A stretch of 64,000 bases of DNA from Pseudochelatococcus lubricantis (GCF_011762225.1 NZ_JAASQI010000001.1:1-64000), one strand, 5' to 3'; shown: positions 1-7,486, counted from the first letter of the stretch. Notes: generated by a model from the sequence alone, not told the origin. Program-made: numbers and translations.

Positions 1-1110
1 ATGATCCGGCTCCCGGTCCGTGAATCCGGTTCGCGTTTCCTGGAGCGAGTTCATGAAACCTCGCCCCGGTTCGCGAAACCTGGCACCCCGACAGAGGTTT
101 TCCACGTCGCGCGCGCGCTCTTCAAAGTTAGATTCTCTGTTAGACTCTAAGTTAAGGGCGCGGTTTTCGCTTTTCGTGTCGTGGGTTACGGCCCGTTTGG
201 GTTCCCGTTGGCACGAGGGGGCGGTTCCTGATGGCACGTGCCCTCGGGTTCCCGATGGCACGAAGCCTCCCACAGCTTTTCCACAGGCCGGCGTCGGCTC
301 GAAGGCGAGCAGCGTGCGGCCGCCAGCGTCGATCTCCAGGAACAGCGTGTAGCCGGGGAGCGGTTGGCGACGGATGATGTCGCGCAGCTCGAAGGCGAAG
401 CGCTTGAACGGCGACAGCGCGCCCGATTTCTGGTGGAGGTGACGGAAGTCGAACCGCCAGCCATTGCGTTGACGACCGCCATGCTTGCGGACGATCCGAT
501 AGAGCCAGCGATCGAGACCGCCCGTCAGGTCGAAATAGGCGCGGTCGATCGTGAGAACGAGCGCGTCGTCGAGGACGGCCTGGTAGAACCAGTCGGGCAC
601 GATCAGCTCGATTCCGTCGGGCTTCCCGTTCCGGTCGGTGCGTTCCTTCCACTCGTTGATCCACGAGAAGCGGTGCCGCCGGCCCTCGGCGGCCTGCCGG
701 ATCGAAGTGCAGATCGTCGTCGATTGCAGCCGGTCGAGCGCGGCCTTGAGGCGCTGATAGTCGCGCAGGGATGTCCCACGGCCGATGAACTTCAGGATTT
801 CATAGGGGGTGGCGACCATCAGCCGAGAGGTGCGCAAGCCCGCGTCGCGCGCCTCGACGATCTGGCTCGCCGCCCAGATCAGGATGTCGGCATCCCAGAT
901 GGTCGCCATGCCGTGATCGGGTACGGCCTCGACGCGGATCGATACGTCGCCCGCGCAGAAATCGATCGGTGCGGCGCGATGGGACTTGGAGAGGGAGAAG
1001 AAGGGGTAGGCCATGAGATCCTGCGCATCTCGGGCAGCGAACTCGCCAGGGAGCGCTCGAAACAGGTCGAGCTGTCCGCGCTCCGATCGGGATTGTTGCC
1101 GCACCGCCAC
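1..1110 (-). CDS. repA: Replication initiator protein A (RPA family), C-terminus beyond window edge
   Basis: The minus-strand frame is open from the window edge to a stop at 1129-1131. It reads RGQLDLF, then MAYPFFSLSK, IRVEAVPDHGMATIWDAD, EILKFIGRG and RHRFSWINEW. These are hallmarks of the RPA replication initiators of alphaproteobacterial plasmids and integrative elements. I chose GTG at 1108-1110 because the conserved RGQLDLF segment lies upstream of the only nearby ATG (1014); GTG at 1104 is an alternative, and neither has a strong ribosome-binding site. The product should bind the element origin and start its replication. It lies 18 nt downstream of the excisionase-like gene and is probably co-transcribed. 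At least 370 codons are visible; the end is missing, so intactness cannot be judged. Confidence 0.82.
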   Translation of the reverse strand, partial: MAVRQQSRSERGQLDLFRALPGEFAARDAQDLMAYPFFSLSKSHRAAPIDFCAGDVSIRVEAVPDHGMATIWDADILIWAASQIVEARDAGLRTSRLMVATPYEILKFIGRGTSLRDYQRLKAALDRLQSTTICTSIRQAAEGRRHRFSWINEWKERTDRNGKPDGIELIVPDWFYQAVLDDALVLTIDRAYFDLTGGLDRWLYRIVRKHGGRQRNGWRFDFRHLHQKSGALSPFKRFAFELRDIIRRQPLPGYTLFLEIDAGGRTLLAFEPTPACGKAVGGFVPSGTRGHVPSGTAPSCQREPKRAVTHDTKSENRALNLESNRESNFEERARDVENLCRGARFREPGRGFMNSLQETRTGFTDREPDH

Positions 1111-1128
1111 TCGGGGTTTCGCCAGCGA

Positions 1129-1410
1129 TCAGCGTGCGTAACGGCCGGCATGGGCCTGAGGCGCCGGCGTGTGACGCTTGGCGGGGAGGATCGAGCCGCG
1201 AGGATCGGAGGTCGAGGTGACGGCGCCGCGTGCGGCCCAGGCTTCGAGATCGTCGACGGCATAGACGACACGGCCACCGAGCTTCCGATAGGCCGGACCG
1301 GTGCCGTAAGTCCGGTGCTTTTCGAGAGTGCGGGCGGAAAGACTGAGGAACTCGGCAGCCTCCTTGGTGCGTAGGAAGCGCGGCGGGAGAACGGCGAGAT
1401 CGGGTCGCAT
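1129..1410 (-). CDS. Excisionase / AlpA-like helix-turn-helix protein (RdfS-like)
   Basis: This 93-aa basic protein has a MerR/excisionase-type HTH_17 fold: residues 12-35 (LRTKEAAEFLSLSARTLEK) hold the recognition helices and RKLGGRVVYAVDDLEAW the wing. The tail is basic and low-complexity. Proteins of this size next to FseA- and QseM-like genes are recombination directionality factors, RdfS in the Mesorhizobium ICEMlSym R7A. There RdfS turns the integrase towards excision and is switched on by FseA. That role is inferred from context here, because the integrase is not in the window. Its promoter should lie in 1411-1515, downstream of the fseA terminator. A plain AlpA-type activator of repA is the main alternative. 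Confidence 0.7.
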   Translation of the reverse strand: MRPDLAVLPPRFLRTKEAAEFLSLSARTLEKHRTYGTGPAYRKLGGRVVYAVDDLEAWAARGAVTSTSDPRGSILPAKRHTPAPQAHAGRYAR

Positions 1411-1515
1411 GCGAGGGCCTCCGTCGGGTTCGTGAGGGCCGCTGGAGATCAGCGGCGAACGAAGGCCACGATGGCGAAGGGGGACCGGCGAAATGCAGGG
1501 TGAAATCAGAGGGGC

Positions 1516-1550
1516 CTAAAATCGCCCACCAAGCATTGTGTGGGTGCGAT
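1516..1550 (-). terminator. Rho-independent terminator after the FseA-like gene
   Basis: Read on the minus strand, the arms ATCGCACCCAC (1550-1540) and GTGGGCGAT (1529-1521) pair with one bulged base round a 10-nt loop and run into TTTTAGG. The hairpin begins at the stop codon of the DUF2285 ORF (1550-1552), so it probably ends the fseA transcript and insulates the excisionase promoter. Confidence 0.65.
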
Positions 1551-2125
1551 CAGCTCTGTCTGCGATGGCGCAGCAGCGCGCGATAGCCGCCAGCGATCAT
1601 GGCGCGAGCGTCTCGAAGCAGCGATTTGACGGAATGGCGGGCCGAGGATTCCTGCCATTCATGGCGATCGAGCGGGTTGGTATGGAATACGACCTGCGCG
1701 ATCTCTTGCTGCGTTGCTCCGTCGCGATGGCCGTCGAAGCATTGCAGCATCCTGCGTGATCGCATGCGCTGTTGCGCCGTCAGCCGCGTGTCGCGAGGGA
1801 TGGCCTTACCGTGAAGGGACGCGAGCAGGCGACTGACGGCTTCGAGCCGGTCGAACCCCTCACTGTTGAGGGGGATTAGAGCGGCGAGCGGTTTGCCAAT
1901 CGGCGCGGTCGTCCCACGGTCGATCTGGACACGCTGGCCATTACCAAGGTCGTAGAGAAGGACGTTTTCGTCATTGTCGCCGATGCGGTGGGCGGCATCG
2001 ATCGTCGGTGGTAGCTCAGCGTCGGGGGCTAGAGCAGAAGGGGCCGGCCCGAGAAAGATGGCGCTCGTATCCTCGTCGGGCATCCAGACTATGCGGGCTT
2101 TGGGTGGTGGTTCCAGCGGGTCCAC
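1550..2125 (-). CDS. fseA: DUF2285 domain protein, 3' ORF of a frameshifted FseA-like activator
   Basis: This 191-codon ORF carries a DUF2285 domain in its second half (about residues 90-185, including TAQQRMRSRRMLQCFDGH and SVKSLLRDARAMIAGGYRAL). The N-terminal half starts DPLEPPPKARIVWMPDED. Its only upstream start is a GTG at 2125 without a well-spaced Shine-Dalgarno, and it overlaps the end of the DUF6499 ORF by 110 nt in another frame. The same layout in ICEMlSym R7A produces one activator, FseA, through +1 ribosomal frameshifting. I therefore read this as the C-terminal half of a fused protein that would activate the excisionase gene. Independent translation from the GTG is possible. 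The helices near the end resemble the short QseM protein encoded at 2437-2703. Confidence 0.72.
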   Translation of the reverse strand: MDPLEPPPKARIVWMPDEDTSAIFLGPAPSALAPDAELPPTIDAAHRIGDNDENVLLYDLGNGQRVQIDRGTTAPIGKPLAALIPLNSEGFDRLEAVSRLLASLHGKAIPRDTRLTAQQRMRSRRMLQCFDGHRDGATQQEIAQVVFHTNPLDRHEWQESSARHSVKSLLRDARAMIAGGYRALLRHRRQS

Positions 2126-2324
2126 CGGGAAATCGCAACCTCCATCGATGCCGGATCCTTTCAGTCAGCGCATGGGGATCGGTCTTTCGGTCACTCAGTT
2201 CCTGGAAATCCGCGTCGTAGGCATCGTTGCGGCGGAGCCACTCCCAAGCGAGATCGGAGGCGCTCATATCGTCGACATGCTCATAGGCCGCGGACGAGCG
2301 CCAGCCGGATGCATCGGGTGTCAT
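2016..2324 (-). CDS. fseA: DUF6499-type transcriptional regulator domain, 5' ORF of FseA-like activator
   Basis: This 102-aa ORF starts at ATG 2324. Residues 1-62 form a compact conserved unit (GWRSSAAYEHVDDMSASD, LAWEWLRRNDAYDADF, IRHRWRLRFP) known as the N-terminal domain of FseA-type activators. After RLRFP the reading frame becomes Gly/Thr/Ser/Arg-rich and looks like non-coding overlap, while the next frame begins VDPLEPPPK. Conserved coding therefore jumps frame at about 2126-2129. The short zero-frame product may exist alone, with the fused protein made by a minority of ribosomes. Confidence 0.7.
   Translation of the reverse strand: MTPDASGWRSSAAYEHVDDMSASDLAWEWLRRNDAYDADFQELSDRKTDPHALTERIRHRWRLRFPGGPAGTTTQSPHSLDARRGYERHLSRAGPFCSSPRR
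2121..2144 (-). other. Candidate +1 programmed ribosomal frameshift site in fseA
   Basis: On the minus strand the 5' ORF reads TGG AGG TTG CGA TTT CCC GGT. Skipping one G after CCC (2129-2127) gives GTG GAC CCG CTG, the frame of the DUF2285 ORF. A P-site tRNA-Pro on CCC can re-pair with CCG, a common mechanism for +1 slippage. A GGAGG purine run lies about 10 nt upstream of the CCC. The site is placed where conserved coding switches frame; slippage itself is inferred. Confidence 0.5.
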
Positions 2325-2436
2325 CGCGATCCTCCCTTAGCATTTTGAGCTAGTTGGGGAGGAGGATTGCTGATGGATCTCCGCTGCGGAAGCTGGACGA
2401 CCGGCAATGGGTGATGCCAGAGCGGCATCACGACTA

Positions 2437-2703
2437 TCAGTGCGTTGAGGTGATCAATTCGCGATAGCCGTGTTCCGTCATCCAGCGTGCACGCGCAAGA
2501 TGCGTGTCATGGACATGGCGGCTGCGCAGCGGATCACGGGCGGGATCGAGGCCGAAAAGGATCTGGACGGCCTCTCGCCAGTCGGCACCATCGCGCGCCG
2601 AATCCAGCAAACGCAGATAGAGGACCATATGCTCGCGGTCATAGGCCGTTAGAGTCTGGCTAGCGGGTGGCTCGTCGAGGAATGACGGGGTCGGCTGTTC
2701 CAT
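2437..2703 (-). CDS. qseM: QseM-like antiactivator (short DUF2285 protein)
   Basis: This 88-aa protein is a free-standing DUF2285 unit: LTAYDREHMVLYLRLLDSAR, WREAVQILFGLDP, RSRHVHDTHLARARWM, TEHGYRELI. In R7A, QseM is an 80-90-aa protein of this kind that binds the N-terminal part of FseA and the LuxR regulator TraR, keeping the element integrated in most cells. Here it lies 98 bp downstream of the qseC-like gene on the same strand and 112 bp upstream of the FseA-like gene. Its ATG follows within a few bases of a TATAGT-like -10 embedded in an operator-like dyad, so its mRNA could be nearly leaderless. The family is clear; the target is inferred. Confidence 0.72.
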   Translation of the reverse strand: MEQPTPSFLDEPPASQTLTAYDREHMVLYLRLLDSARDGADWREAVQILFGLDPARDPLRSRHVHDTHLARARWMTEHGYRELITSTH

Positions 2704-2707
2704 AGAA

Positions 2708-2719
2708 CGACTATAATCG
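2708..2719. promoter_or_regulatory. QseC-type operator / promoter in front of qseM
   Basis: The 12-bp imperfect dyad CGACTATAATCG begins 5 bp upstream of the qseM ATG. It shares the half-site CGACTA and the flank TCGCTC with a second dyad upstream of qseC. On the minus strand it contains TATAGT, with a weak TTAACG 17 bp further upstream, so bound protein would occlude the -10 element. Confidence 0.5.
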
Positions 2720-2801
2720 CTCGACGGACTTTCGTTAACACCGTTGCTGGAAATTCCGACAACGGCACCACGGATGGCGCCAGCCTGAGATCGGCAGGCT
2801 G

Positions 2802-3056
2802 CTAGCGCTTTGCTGGTAGATGCTTGCGATCGTGGAGCAGCAGCACACCTTCGCCCTTGTCGGTCGAAAGCAGGACAATGCCTGCGGCTTCGAGCGCTCT
2901 GCGAACGAGATCACGCGTCGACTCATACACCTCGAGGCCGTTTTCGGATTCGAGGCGCTTGAGGGCGGTCAGCGAAGTGCAGGCCTGGTCAGCGAGCGTC
3001 TCCTGTGTCCATCCCAGCAACGCGCGTGCGGCCCGTGATTGTCGGGCGGTGATCAT
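2802..3056 (-). CDS. qseC: QseC-like XRE-family repressor
   Basis: This 84-aa protein is essentially one Cro/CI HTH: TARQSRAARALLGWTQETLA, then CTSLTALKRLESENG, then an EALEAAGIVLL strand typical of this short subfamily. I used ATG 3056 (MITARQ), preceded by GGGAGGTGG, rather than an in-frame upstream start. In R7A the QseC protein controls qseM in a bistable switch, repressing it in the few cells that can transfer. The same gene pair and matching operator-like dyads upstream of each gene support that role here. It is read towards qseM. Confidence 0.72.
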   Translation of the reverse strand: MITARQSRAARALLGWTQETLADQACTSLTALKRLESENGLEVYESTRDLVRRALEAAGIVLLSTDKGEGVLLLHDRKHLPAKR

Positions 3057-3099
3057 GCATAACCACCTCCCACCGGCCAATATGCCGTTGCCAGAACTA

Positions 3100-3114
3100 C
3101 GACTATTTTAGTCG
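3100..3114. promoter_or_regulatory. Perfect operator-like dyad upstream of qseC
   Basis: CGACTA-TTT-TAGTCG is a perfect 6-bp inverted repeat centred about 50 bp upstream of the qseC ATG. Its half-site recurs in front of qseM. It is the best candidate for autoregulation by QseC. Confidence 0.55.
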
Positions 3115-3200
3115 CTCTAGGTGCGCGAGGGAGGAACGATGGCTTGTTCTTCTGTCCGTTCCGACGGAGAGGCGTCCCTGATTCGCTTGCAAGCAGAGGA

Positions 3201-3229
3201 AAGGCCCCGGCCTCTCTGGCCGGGGCCTT
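3201..3229 (-). terminator. Terminator of the DUF736 gene
   Basis: A perfect 12-bp inverted repeat (AAGGCCCCGGCC, 5-nt loop, GGCCGGGGCCTT) starts 10 bp after the DUF736 stop codon and is followed on the minus strand by CCTTTCC. It separates DUF736 from qseC. Confidence 0.7.
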
Positions 3230-3239
3230 GCTCGGTGTT

Positions 3240-3563
3240 TCAGTCCGCCCGGCGGCTCGGGCGGGACCAGATCAGCGAGTAGCCATCGCCGTCCTCGTCG
3301 TCGAAGAGGTTGGCGTAGATGGGGGCGTTGAAGCTCGGATCGTCGAGCTTGAGGCCGAGATAGTCGCGGCCCTCGTTGGAGCGCTTGGACCAGGCGGCGC
3401 CGATCTCGACGCGGCCGACCAGAACCCGGTGGCTGGGGGCGTTTTCGCCGGTGGCGCGCTGGTCGGGGACGATGCGCACGCCCTTGGCCTGGACGCTGAG
3501 GGTGACGATTTCGCCGCTGAACTCGTTCGAGGCGGTCTTCTTGAAGGTGCCGATGGTCGCCAT
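3240..3563 (-). CDS. DUF736 family protein
   Basis: This 107-aa protein starts MATIGTFKKTASNEFSGEIV and ends YSLIWSRPSRRAD, with the family core IVPDQRATGENAPSHRVLVG and GAAWSKRSNEGRDYLGLKLD. That is the full usual length of DUF736. The family is nearly confined to alphaproteobacterial plasmids and integrative elements and sits beside partition and conjugation genes. Its biochemical role is unknown. I used ATG 3563 rather than a longer frame because the family begins at MATIG. It has its own terminator. Confidence 0.85.
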   Translation of the reverse strand: MATIGTFKKTASNEFSGEIVTLSVQAKGVRIVPDQRATGENAPSHRVLVGRVEIGAAWSKRSNEGRDYLGLKLDDPSFNAPIYANLFDDEDGDGYSLIWSRPSRRAD

Positions 3564-4140
3564 TTTCAAATCTCCGTTTCCGTGTTCGAGCCCGCACCAT
3601 TGCGACCTCGATGGCGATCGACAGGCCGGAGGCGATCGACGGCGCACCCCGCAGGGGCTCGACAGCAAAGGAGGAACTTTCTTGTCTCGCGAGGAATGAC
3701 GGCGAAGCCGGCAGGGGATGAAAGTTGTGACGCCGCTGTTGCGTCATAGGCGATTGAGGCGCAGCCGGCCTTCGGCCAGATCAGGCCATTGAAGAGGCCG
3801 CTTGGGTTGCGGTCTGGCTACGGGAAGAAGCGGAGAGGGTGGCGCCCCCATCGCGACCGGTGCCAAGACCTGCCTGACGTTCGTCGGCGTATCTCTCCCT
3901 CTTCTCAGGCGGGCTTTGCGTCCTTGCGTTCTCATGGCCTGCCGTGGGCGGGAACCTCCGCCGTTCCGTATCGATCGGCTGCACCGAGACAGGCGTTCGG
4001 GTCCGGGTGGTCCCGAGGGGGTGCGCGCTGCGGTCCTCTGCGTGATCCGGGCGCTGTCGCCCGCTTCGCCACCCCATGATACGACGTGGACGCAGTGCGG
4101 TGTCGTTGTTCCGGTCTCGTTGGTGTCCGTTGCGAGACGA
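3564..4140. other. Long non-coding stretch upstream of DUF736
   Basis: The 577 bp between DUF736 and the next membrane protein have open frames on both strands, the longest 159 codons on the minus strand. These have Arg/Pro/Ser-rich translations with no domain-like pattern and appear to be GC-driven. The stretch should contain the DUF736 promoter. I see no RNA gene or strong dyad. Confidence 0.4.
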
Positions 4141-4581
4141 TCAGGCTTGAGCGGGGTGCTGGCCGGTCGGGCCGGTGGCCGCCATTGCCGTGACGCGCGC
4201 AAACGCGGTGATGCCGACTGCAATCGCGCCGATGACGGAGAAAACCAACTGCCACGTCTCCGACGGCATGGTGTGTTTCACGATGCCATGCGTCGCGTGG
4301 TAGCCCGCGATGGCCGCGGGCGCGACGAAGGCGAGCGCGATCAGCATCCGCGCCCAGAGCGGGCGGACGATCCCGAGCAGAACCTGACCGATGCCGAGCG
4401 TCAGCCCGGCTGCGACCACGCCGACAAGGATTGCGCCAAGCCAGCCTGCGCCGGTGTCATAGGCCCAGGCGCCTGCGGTGATCCCTGCGATGAATGGCAG
4501 CGCGAAGACGGCGAGCGTGAACAGCAGCCAGCAGAAGAAGCCGATTGCCGCGATGGAAAGGAGAATGCCGAGAAAGATCAT
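4141..4581 (-). CDS. Conserved integral membrane protein of the element
   Basis: The 146-aa protein begins MIFLGILLSIAAIGFFC and is almost entirely hydrophobic. About four membrane segments are visible (residues 1-25, 30-50, 55-75, 80-100), plus one near 110-130, with a short polar tail ending TGQHPAQA. ATG 4581 is preceded by GGAGG at 7 nt, which decides against a longer ATG at 4656. No catalytic motif is seen. Similar proteins recur in the backbones of RepA-type alphaproteobacterial elements; whether this one acts in mating-pair biology or surface exclusion is unknown. Confidence 0.65.
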   Translation of the reverse strand: MIFLGILLSIAAIGFFCWLLFTLAVFALPFIAGITAGAWAYDTGAGWLGAILVGVVAAGLTLGIGQVLLGIVRPLWARMLIALAFVAPAAIAGYHATHGIVKHTMPSETWQLVFSVIGAIAVGITAFARVTAMAATGPTGQHPAQA

Positions 4582-4723
4582 GGTGGTGCCTCCGAGAGAA
4601 AAATTCTGACGGGCGCGCCTTCCACCACCACCACGGCGCGTGGGGGAACATAGCAAAAGATGGACGGCAACGGGAGCTGAAACGGATGAGGTTCAAGCTC
4701 CGCAGGCGATGACATTCGCCCCC

Positions 4724-4891
4724 TCATGGGATGAAAGGGTCGATTTCGCGGACGATCTGAGAGGCGTCGCCGTCATATTCACTGGCGAGTGTGACCGACA
4801 GCGTGCCGTCGCCTGCGCGGAAGATAACGATGACTGTCATCAGGGTGGTGGCGAGGCTGAGGGCGAAGGCGTGGGCGGCGTTGAAGGACAT
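4724..4891 (-). CDS. Small single-pass membrane protein, 55 aa
   Basis: The ORF MSFNAAHAFALSLATTLMTV has one N-terminal hydrophobic segment (residues 6-27) followed by a short hydrophilic tail ending REIDPFIP. AGGAG lies 9 nt before ATG 4891, which argues that it is translated. It may be co-transcribed with the membrane protein gene downstream. I do not recognise the family. Confidence 0.5.
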   Translation of the reverse strand: MSFNAAHAFALSLATTLMTVIVIFRAGDGTLSVTLASEYDGDASQIVREIDPFIP

Positions 4892-5216
4892 TGATCCAGC
4901 TCCTGTCTCGAGCGGAGATCCATTCCCCGCTGACAAGCGCCCGATGTGTTCGGCCGAGGGCCGCAATCACCGCGACAGGCGCAGCCGAAGCGGCGGCACG
5001 CGCATGCGTAGTCCGACCCTTTATGGGTTGATGGCGTCAGGCCCTCGGCCGGACCAAGGATCAGCGCATTTGAAGCGGGGTGGGGATTCCTAGAATCCGG
5101 AGCGGTCTCGTCGCAAATAGCCGATGCATGTTCTTGGCTTACCGTAGACATCTGCCGTGGCCGGCCGTTAGCGTGGGGAGCATGACTGATGAAACGAGAA
5201 CTGGACTGACTACCGT
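4892..5216. other. Divergent intergenic region at the cargo insertion
   Basis: These 325 bp separate the minus-strand small membrane protein from the plus-strand nuclease and must hold both promoters. I see no coding pattern, RNA gene or long dyad. AT content rises after about 5,100, where the nuclease cargo begins. Confidence 0.4.
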
Positions 5217-6215
5217 ATGACTCCCGAGGTGGCGAAGGGCGCGCTTGCAGATGCAGCGGATGGTGAAGAAGCGGCGCTTCTTACCCAAGCCGTGTTGAGT
5301 AAGCTGACGATCACGGACATACCAGAAGGTGGCCGATACGAGATTGGAACCCTCGATGATGGCGTGGTCCGGTTAGACTGGAATGGTTCCTTCTCCGTGG
5401 AGGATGGTAAGCTCTTCGGCGAAGCCGATCATACATGGACACGTAAATACTGGTATTCACCACTCGGCCTTGAGCAGTATCTCGACCTTGTGCGTCGCGC
5501 CGTTGAGGTGCGGCAACGTGTGCGTGGCGACGTAGAGTTGGTCCACCACGAGGATGATGGGGCCTATATTCAACTGCGTTATCGTATCGCTGCCACCAAC
5601 GTGAAGCTGGATCGAGCCTACGCCGAGATCGTCAGGGTCGATGCAGAAATAGTTGAGGCTGCCGACCAAGCAGCCGATGAGGTAGGGGCCAGGATTGCTG
5701 AGGTTTCCGCGCGCCTTTCAGGCTGGGGAACGAACAGTCTGGACGAATTGATCGATGCTGTAGATGGTGCAGTAAGTGCCGATGAGAAGGGGCGAGCACT
5801 TGAGGAACTTTGCGCTCGCCTGTTTTCCTCCGTCGCTGGTTTTGTCGTGAAACAGCGTATTCGCACGGAGACGGAGGAGATAGATATTTCGATAGTGAAT
5901 GGGAGTAGCGAACCTCGCCTTGCGCGCGAGGGCGCGGTGATTCTCGTAGAGTGCAAGAATTGGACTGCAAGGTGCGGCAAGAACGAGTTTGTTATCTTCC
6001 ATGAAAAGATGCTTAATCGAAGCCGGCGCTGTTCACTTGGATTTCTCGTGTCGTGGAATGGATTCGCAGGTACGGTCACGAAGGAGATGCTTCGAGGGAG
6101 CCGAGAAGAGTTGCTTGTGGTCCCGCTCACAGGTGCGGAAATTCGGGCTGCGGTCCGGCAGGGTGACTTTACTGCCGCGTTGTTGAGCTGTTGGGACAAA
6201 GCGGTCGCCCTATAG
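5217..6215 (+). CDS. Mrr-like (PD-(D/E)XK) restriction endonuclease family protein
   Basis: The 332-aa protein has a C-terminal restriction-endonuclease fold at about residues 185-310: helix GRALEELCARLFSSVAGF, then EEIDISIVNG and the strand VILVECKNW. Together these give the D...E-x-K signature of Mrr_cat nucleases. The first 180 residues form an unassigned domain rich in acidic and aromatic residues, perhaps for target or partner recognition. It is the only plus-strand gene in the left backbone and is more AT-rich than its neighbours, so it looks like inserted cargo. A defence role against incoming DNA is the likely function but is inferred; no methylase accompanies it, so it may be a type IV-like enzyme. 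Confidence 0.68.
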   Translation: MTPEVAKGALADAADGEEAALLTQAVLSKLTITDIPEGGRYEIGTLDDGVVRLDWNGSFSVEDGKLFGEADHTWTRKYWYSPLGLEQYLDLVRRAVEVRQRVRGDVELVHHEDDGAYIQLRYRIAATNVKLDRAYAEIVRVDAEIVEAADQAADEVGARIAEVSARLSGWGTNSLDELIDAVDGAVSADEKGRALEELCARLFSSVAGFVVKQRIRTETEEIDISIVNGSSEPRLAREGAVILVECKNWTARCGKNEFVIFHEKMLNRSRRCSLGFLVSWNGFAGTVTKEMLRGSREELLVVPLTGAEIRAAVRQGDFTAALLSCWDKAVAL

Positions 6216-6247
6216 AGCTCATCTCGTAGAAAAATCTGGGGCGGCGC

Positions 6248-7174
6248 TCACGCGCCGCCCGTGCCGAACCGATAGACCGGGATGCCGAGCTTTCTGGCCT
6301 TGTCGGCGAGGTTGTCCTGGATGCCCGTGCCGGGGAAGATAAGGACGCCGATCGGCATCACCGCCAGTATGGCGTCGTTCCGCTTGAACGGGGCGGCCTT
6401 GGCGTGCTTCGTCCAGTCGGGCTTGAAGGCTACCTGCGGCACCTTGCGGGTTTCCGCCCAGCGCGACGCGATCTTCTCTGCGCCTTTCGGGGAACCGCCG
6501 TGCATCAGCACCATGTCGGGGTGCTTGGTGTGAACCTGGTCGAGCTTGGCCCAGATCAGCTTGTGATCGGCGGTGTCGCCGCCGGAGAAGGCGATCTTCG
6601 GTCCTGCGGGCACGAGCACCTCGGTTTCCGCGCGGCGTTTGGCGGCGATGAAGTCGCGGCTGTCGATCATCGCGGCGGTCAGATGGCGATGGTTGACCCG
6701 CGACCCTGTGCGCTGGGACCAGGGTGAGCCGGTGGCGCGGTGGTAGTGGTCGACGGCGCTGTCGCGGAAGATTTCCAGACTGTCGCGGCGTTCGATCAGC
6801 GATTGCCCCAGGTCGATCAGGCGTTCGAGCTGGACGGATTTGACCTCGGAGCCATCCTGCTCGCGCTGGAGCCGCTTCTGCGCCTGCTCGTTGTCGTCGA
6901 GCTTGCGGTCGGCCCGTTCGACGGCGCGGTGGAACATATTGACGGTCGACCAGAGGAGGTCGTCGAGGTCAGGATCAAGGCTCGTATCGGCCACGGTGGA
7001 AATCAAGGCGTCGAAGATGTCGGCGACGGCGCCTTCGATGATGCGGTCTTCCGGCACGGGCCTGGGATCGGCTTCGTCTTCCGAAGGTCGGTAGCCGTAG
7101 AGCTGAAGCTCCTGCACGATATGGTCGGTCGGCGATGCGCTGTGTTCGGGTTCGTAATCGTCATGCCCGCTCAT
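6248..7174 (-). CDS. DUF2493 / SLOG-fold (YspA-like) protein
   Basis: The 308-aa protein has an acidic helical N-terminal part (residues 1-190) and a C-terminal DUF2493 domain. The domain shows KIAFSGGDTADHKLIWAKLD, then LMHGGSPKGAEKIASRWAE, then VGVLIFPGTGIQDNLADKAR. This is the Rossmann-like SLOG fold thought to bind nucleotide-derived ligands. I chose ATG 7174 (MSGHDDYEPE) with GGAG just upstream; the longer frame is Arg/Pro-rich and unlikely. The gene is a regular member of RepA/ParB/ArdC-type element backbones, but its task there is not known. Confidence 0.75.
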   Translation of the reverse strand: MSGHDDYEPEHSASPTDHIVQELQLYGYRPSEDEADPRPVPEDRIIEGAVADIFDALISTVADTSLDPDLDDLLWSTVNMFHRAVERADRKLDDNEQAQKRLQREQDGSEVKSVQLERLIDLGQSLIERRDSLEIFRDSAVDHYHRATGSPWSQRTGSRVNHRHLTAAMIDSRDFIAAKRRAETEVLVPAGPKIAFSGGDTADHKLIWAKLDQVHTKHPDMVLMHGGSPKGAEKIASRWAETRKVPQVAFKPDWTKHAKAAPFKRNDAILAVMPIGVLIFPGTGIQDNLADKARKLGIPVYRFGTGGA

Positions 7175-7486
7175 GGGATGCTCCGTCGGTTGGACCGCGA
7201 CCGTCGCGGCCTTCATGGCGACGAAGCCGTCGGGCGGGACGGACCTGCACCCGGAGCGAAGCGAGAGGGCCGAAGCGCAGCGAAGGATGGCGAAGGCCGG
7301 CGATTTTGCTTCGCGATGGAAAGCGGCCCAGAGGGCCGCGCCGGAAAATCGTCGGCCACAGCCATTGCCGATCCGGCCCGGCTGACGGCCGATCGCCCTC
7401 TCGAAGGCCGAGGCGCGGTACTCTCCGAAGGTTGAACGCATCTGGGCGGCTATGATGATCGCGGCCTCGACACTCCTTGCCGGCGA
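7175..7486. other. Intergenic region between the DUF2493 and TOPRIM genes
   Basis: These 312 bp show no convincing gene and contain short purine-rich runs (AGCGAAGCGAGAG). The DUF2493 promoter is expected here. I see no clear hairpin. Confidence 0.35.

Noticed and set aside
3744-4223. 159-codon minus-strand frame between DUF736 and the membrane protein
   Set aside because: It overlaps the membrane protein gene, has a Pro/Arg-rich random-like translation and no ribosome-binding site that stands out.
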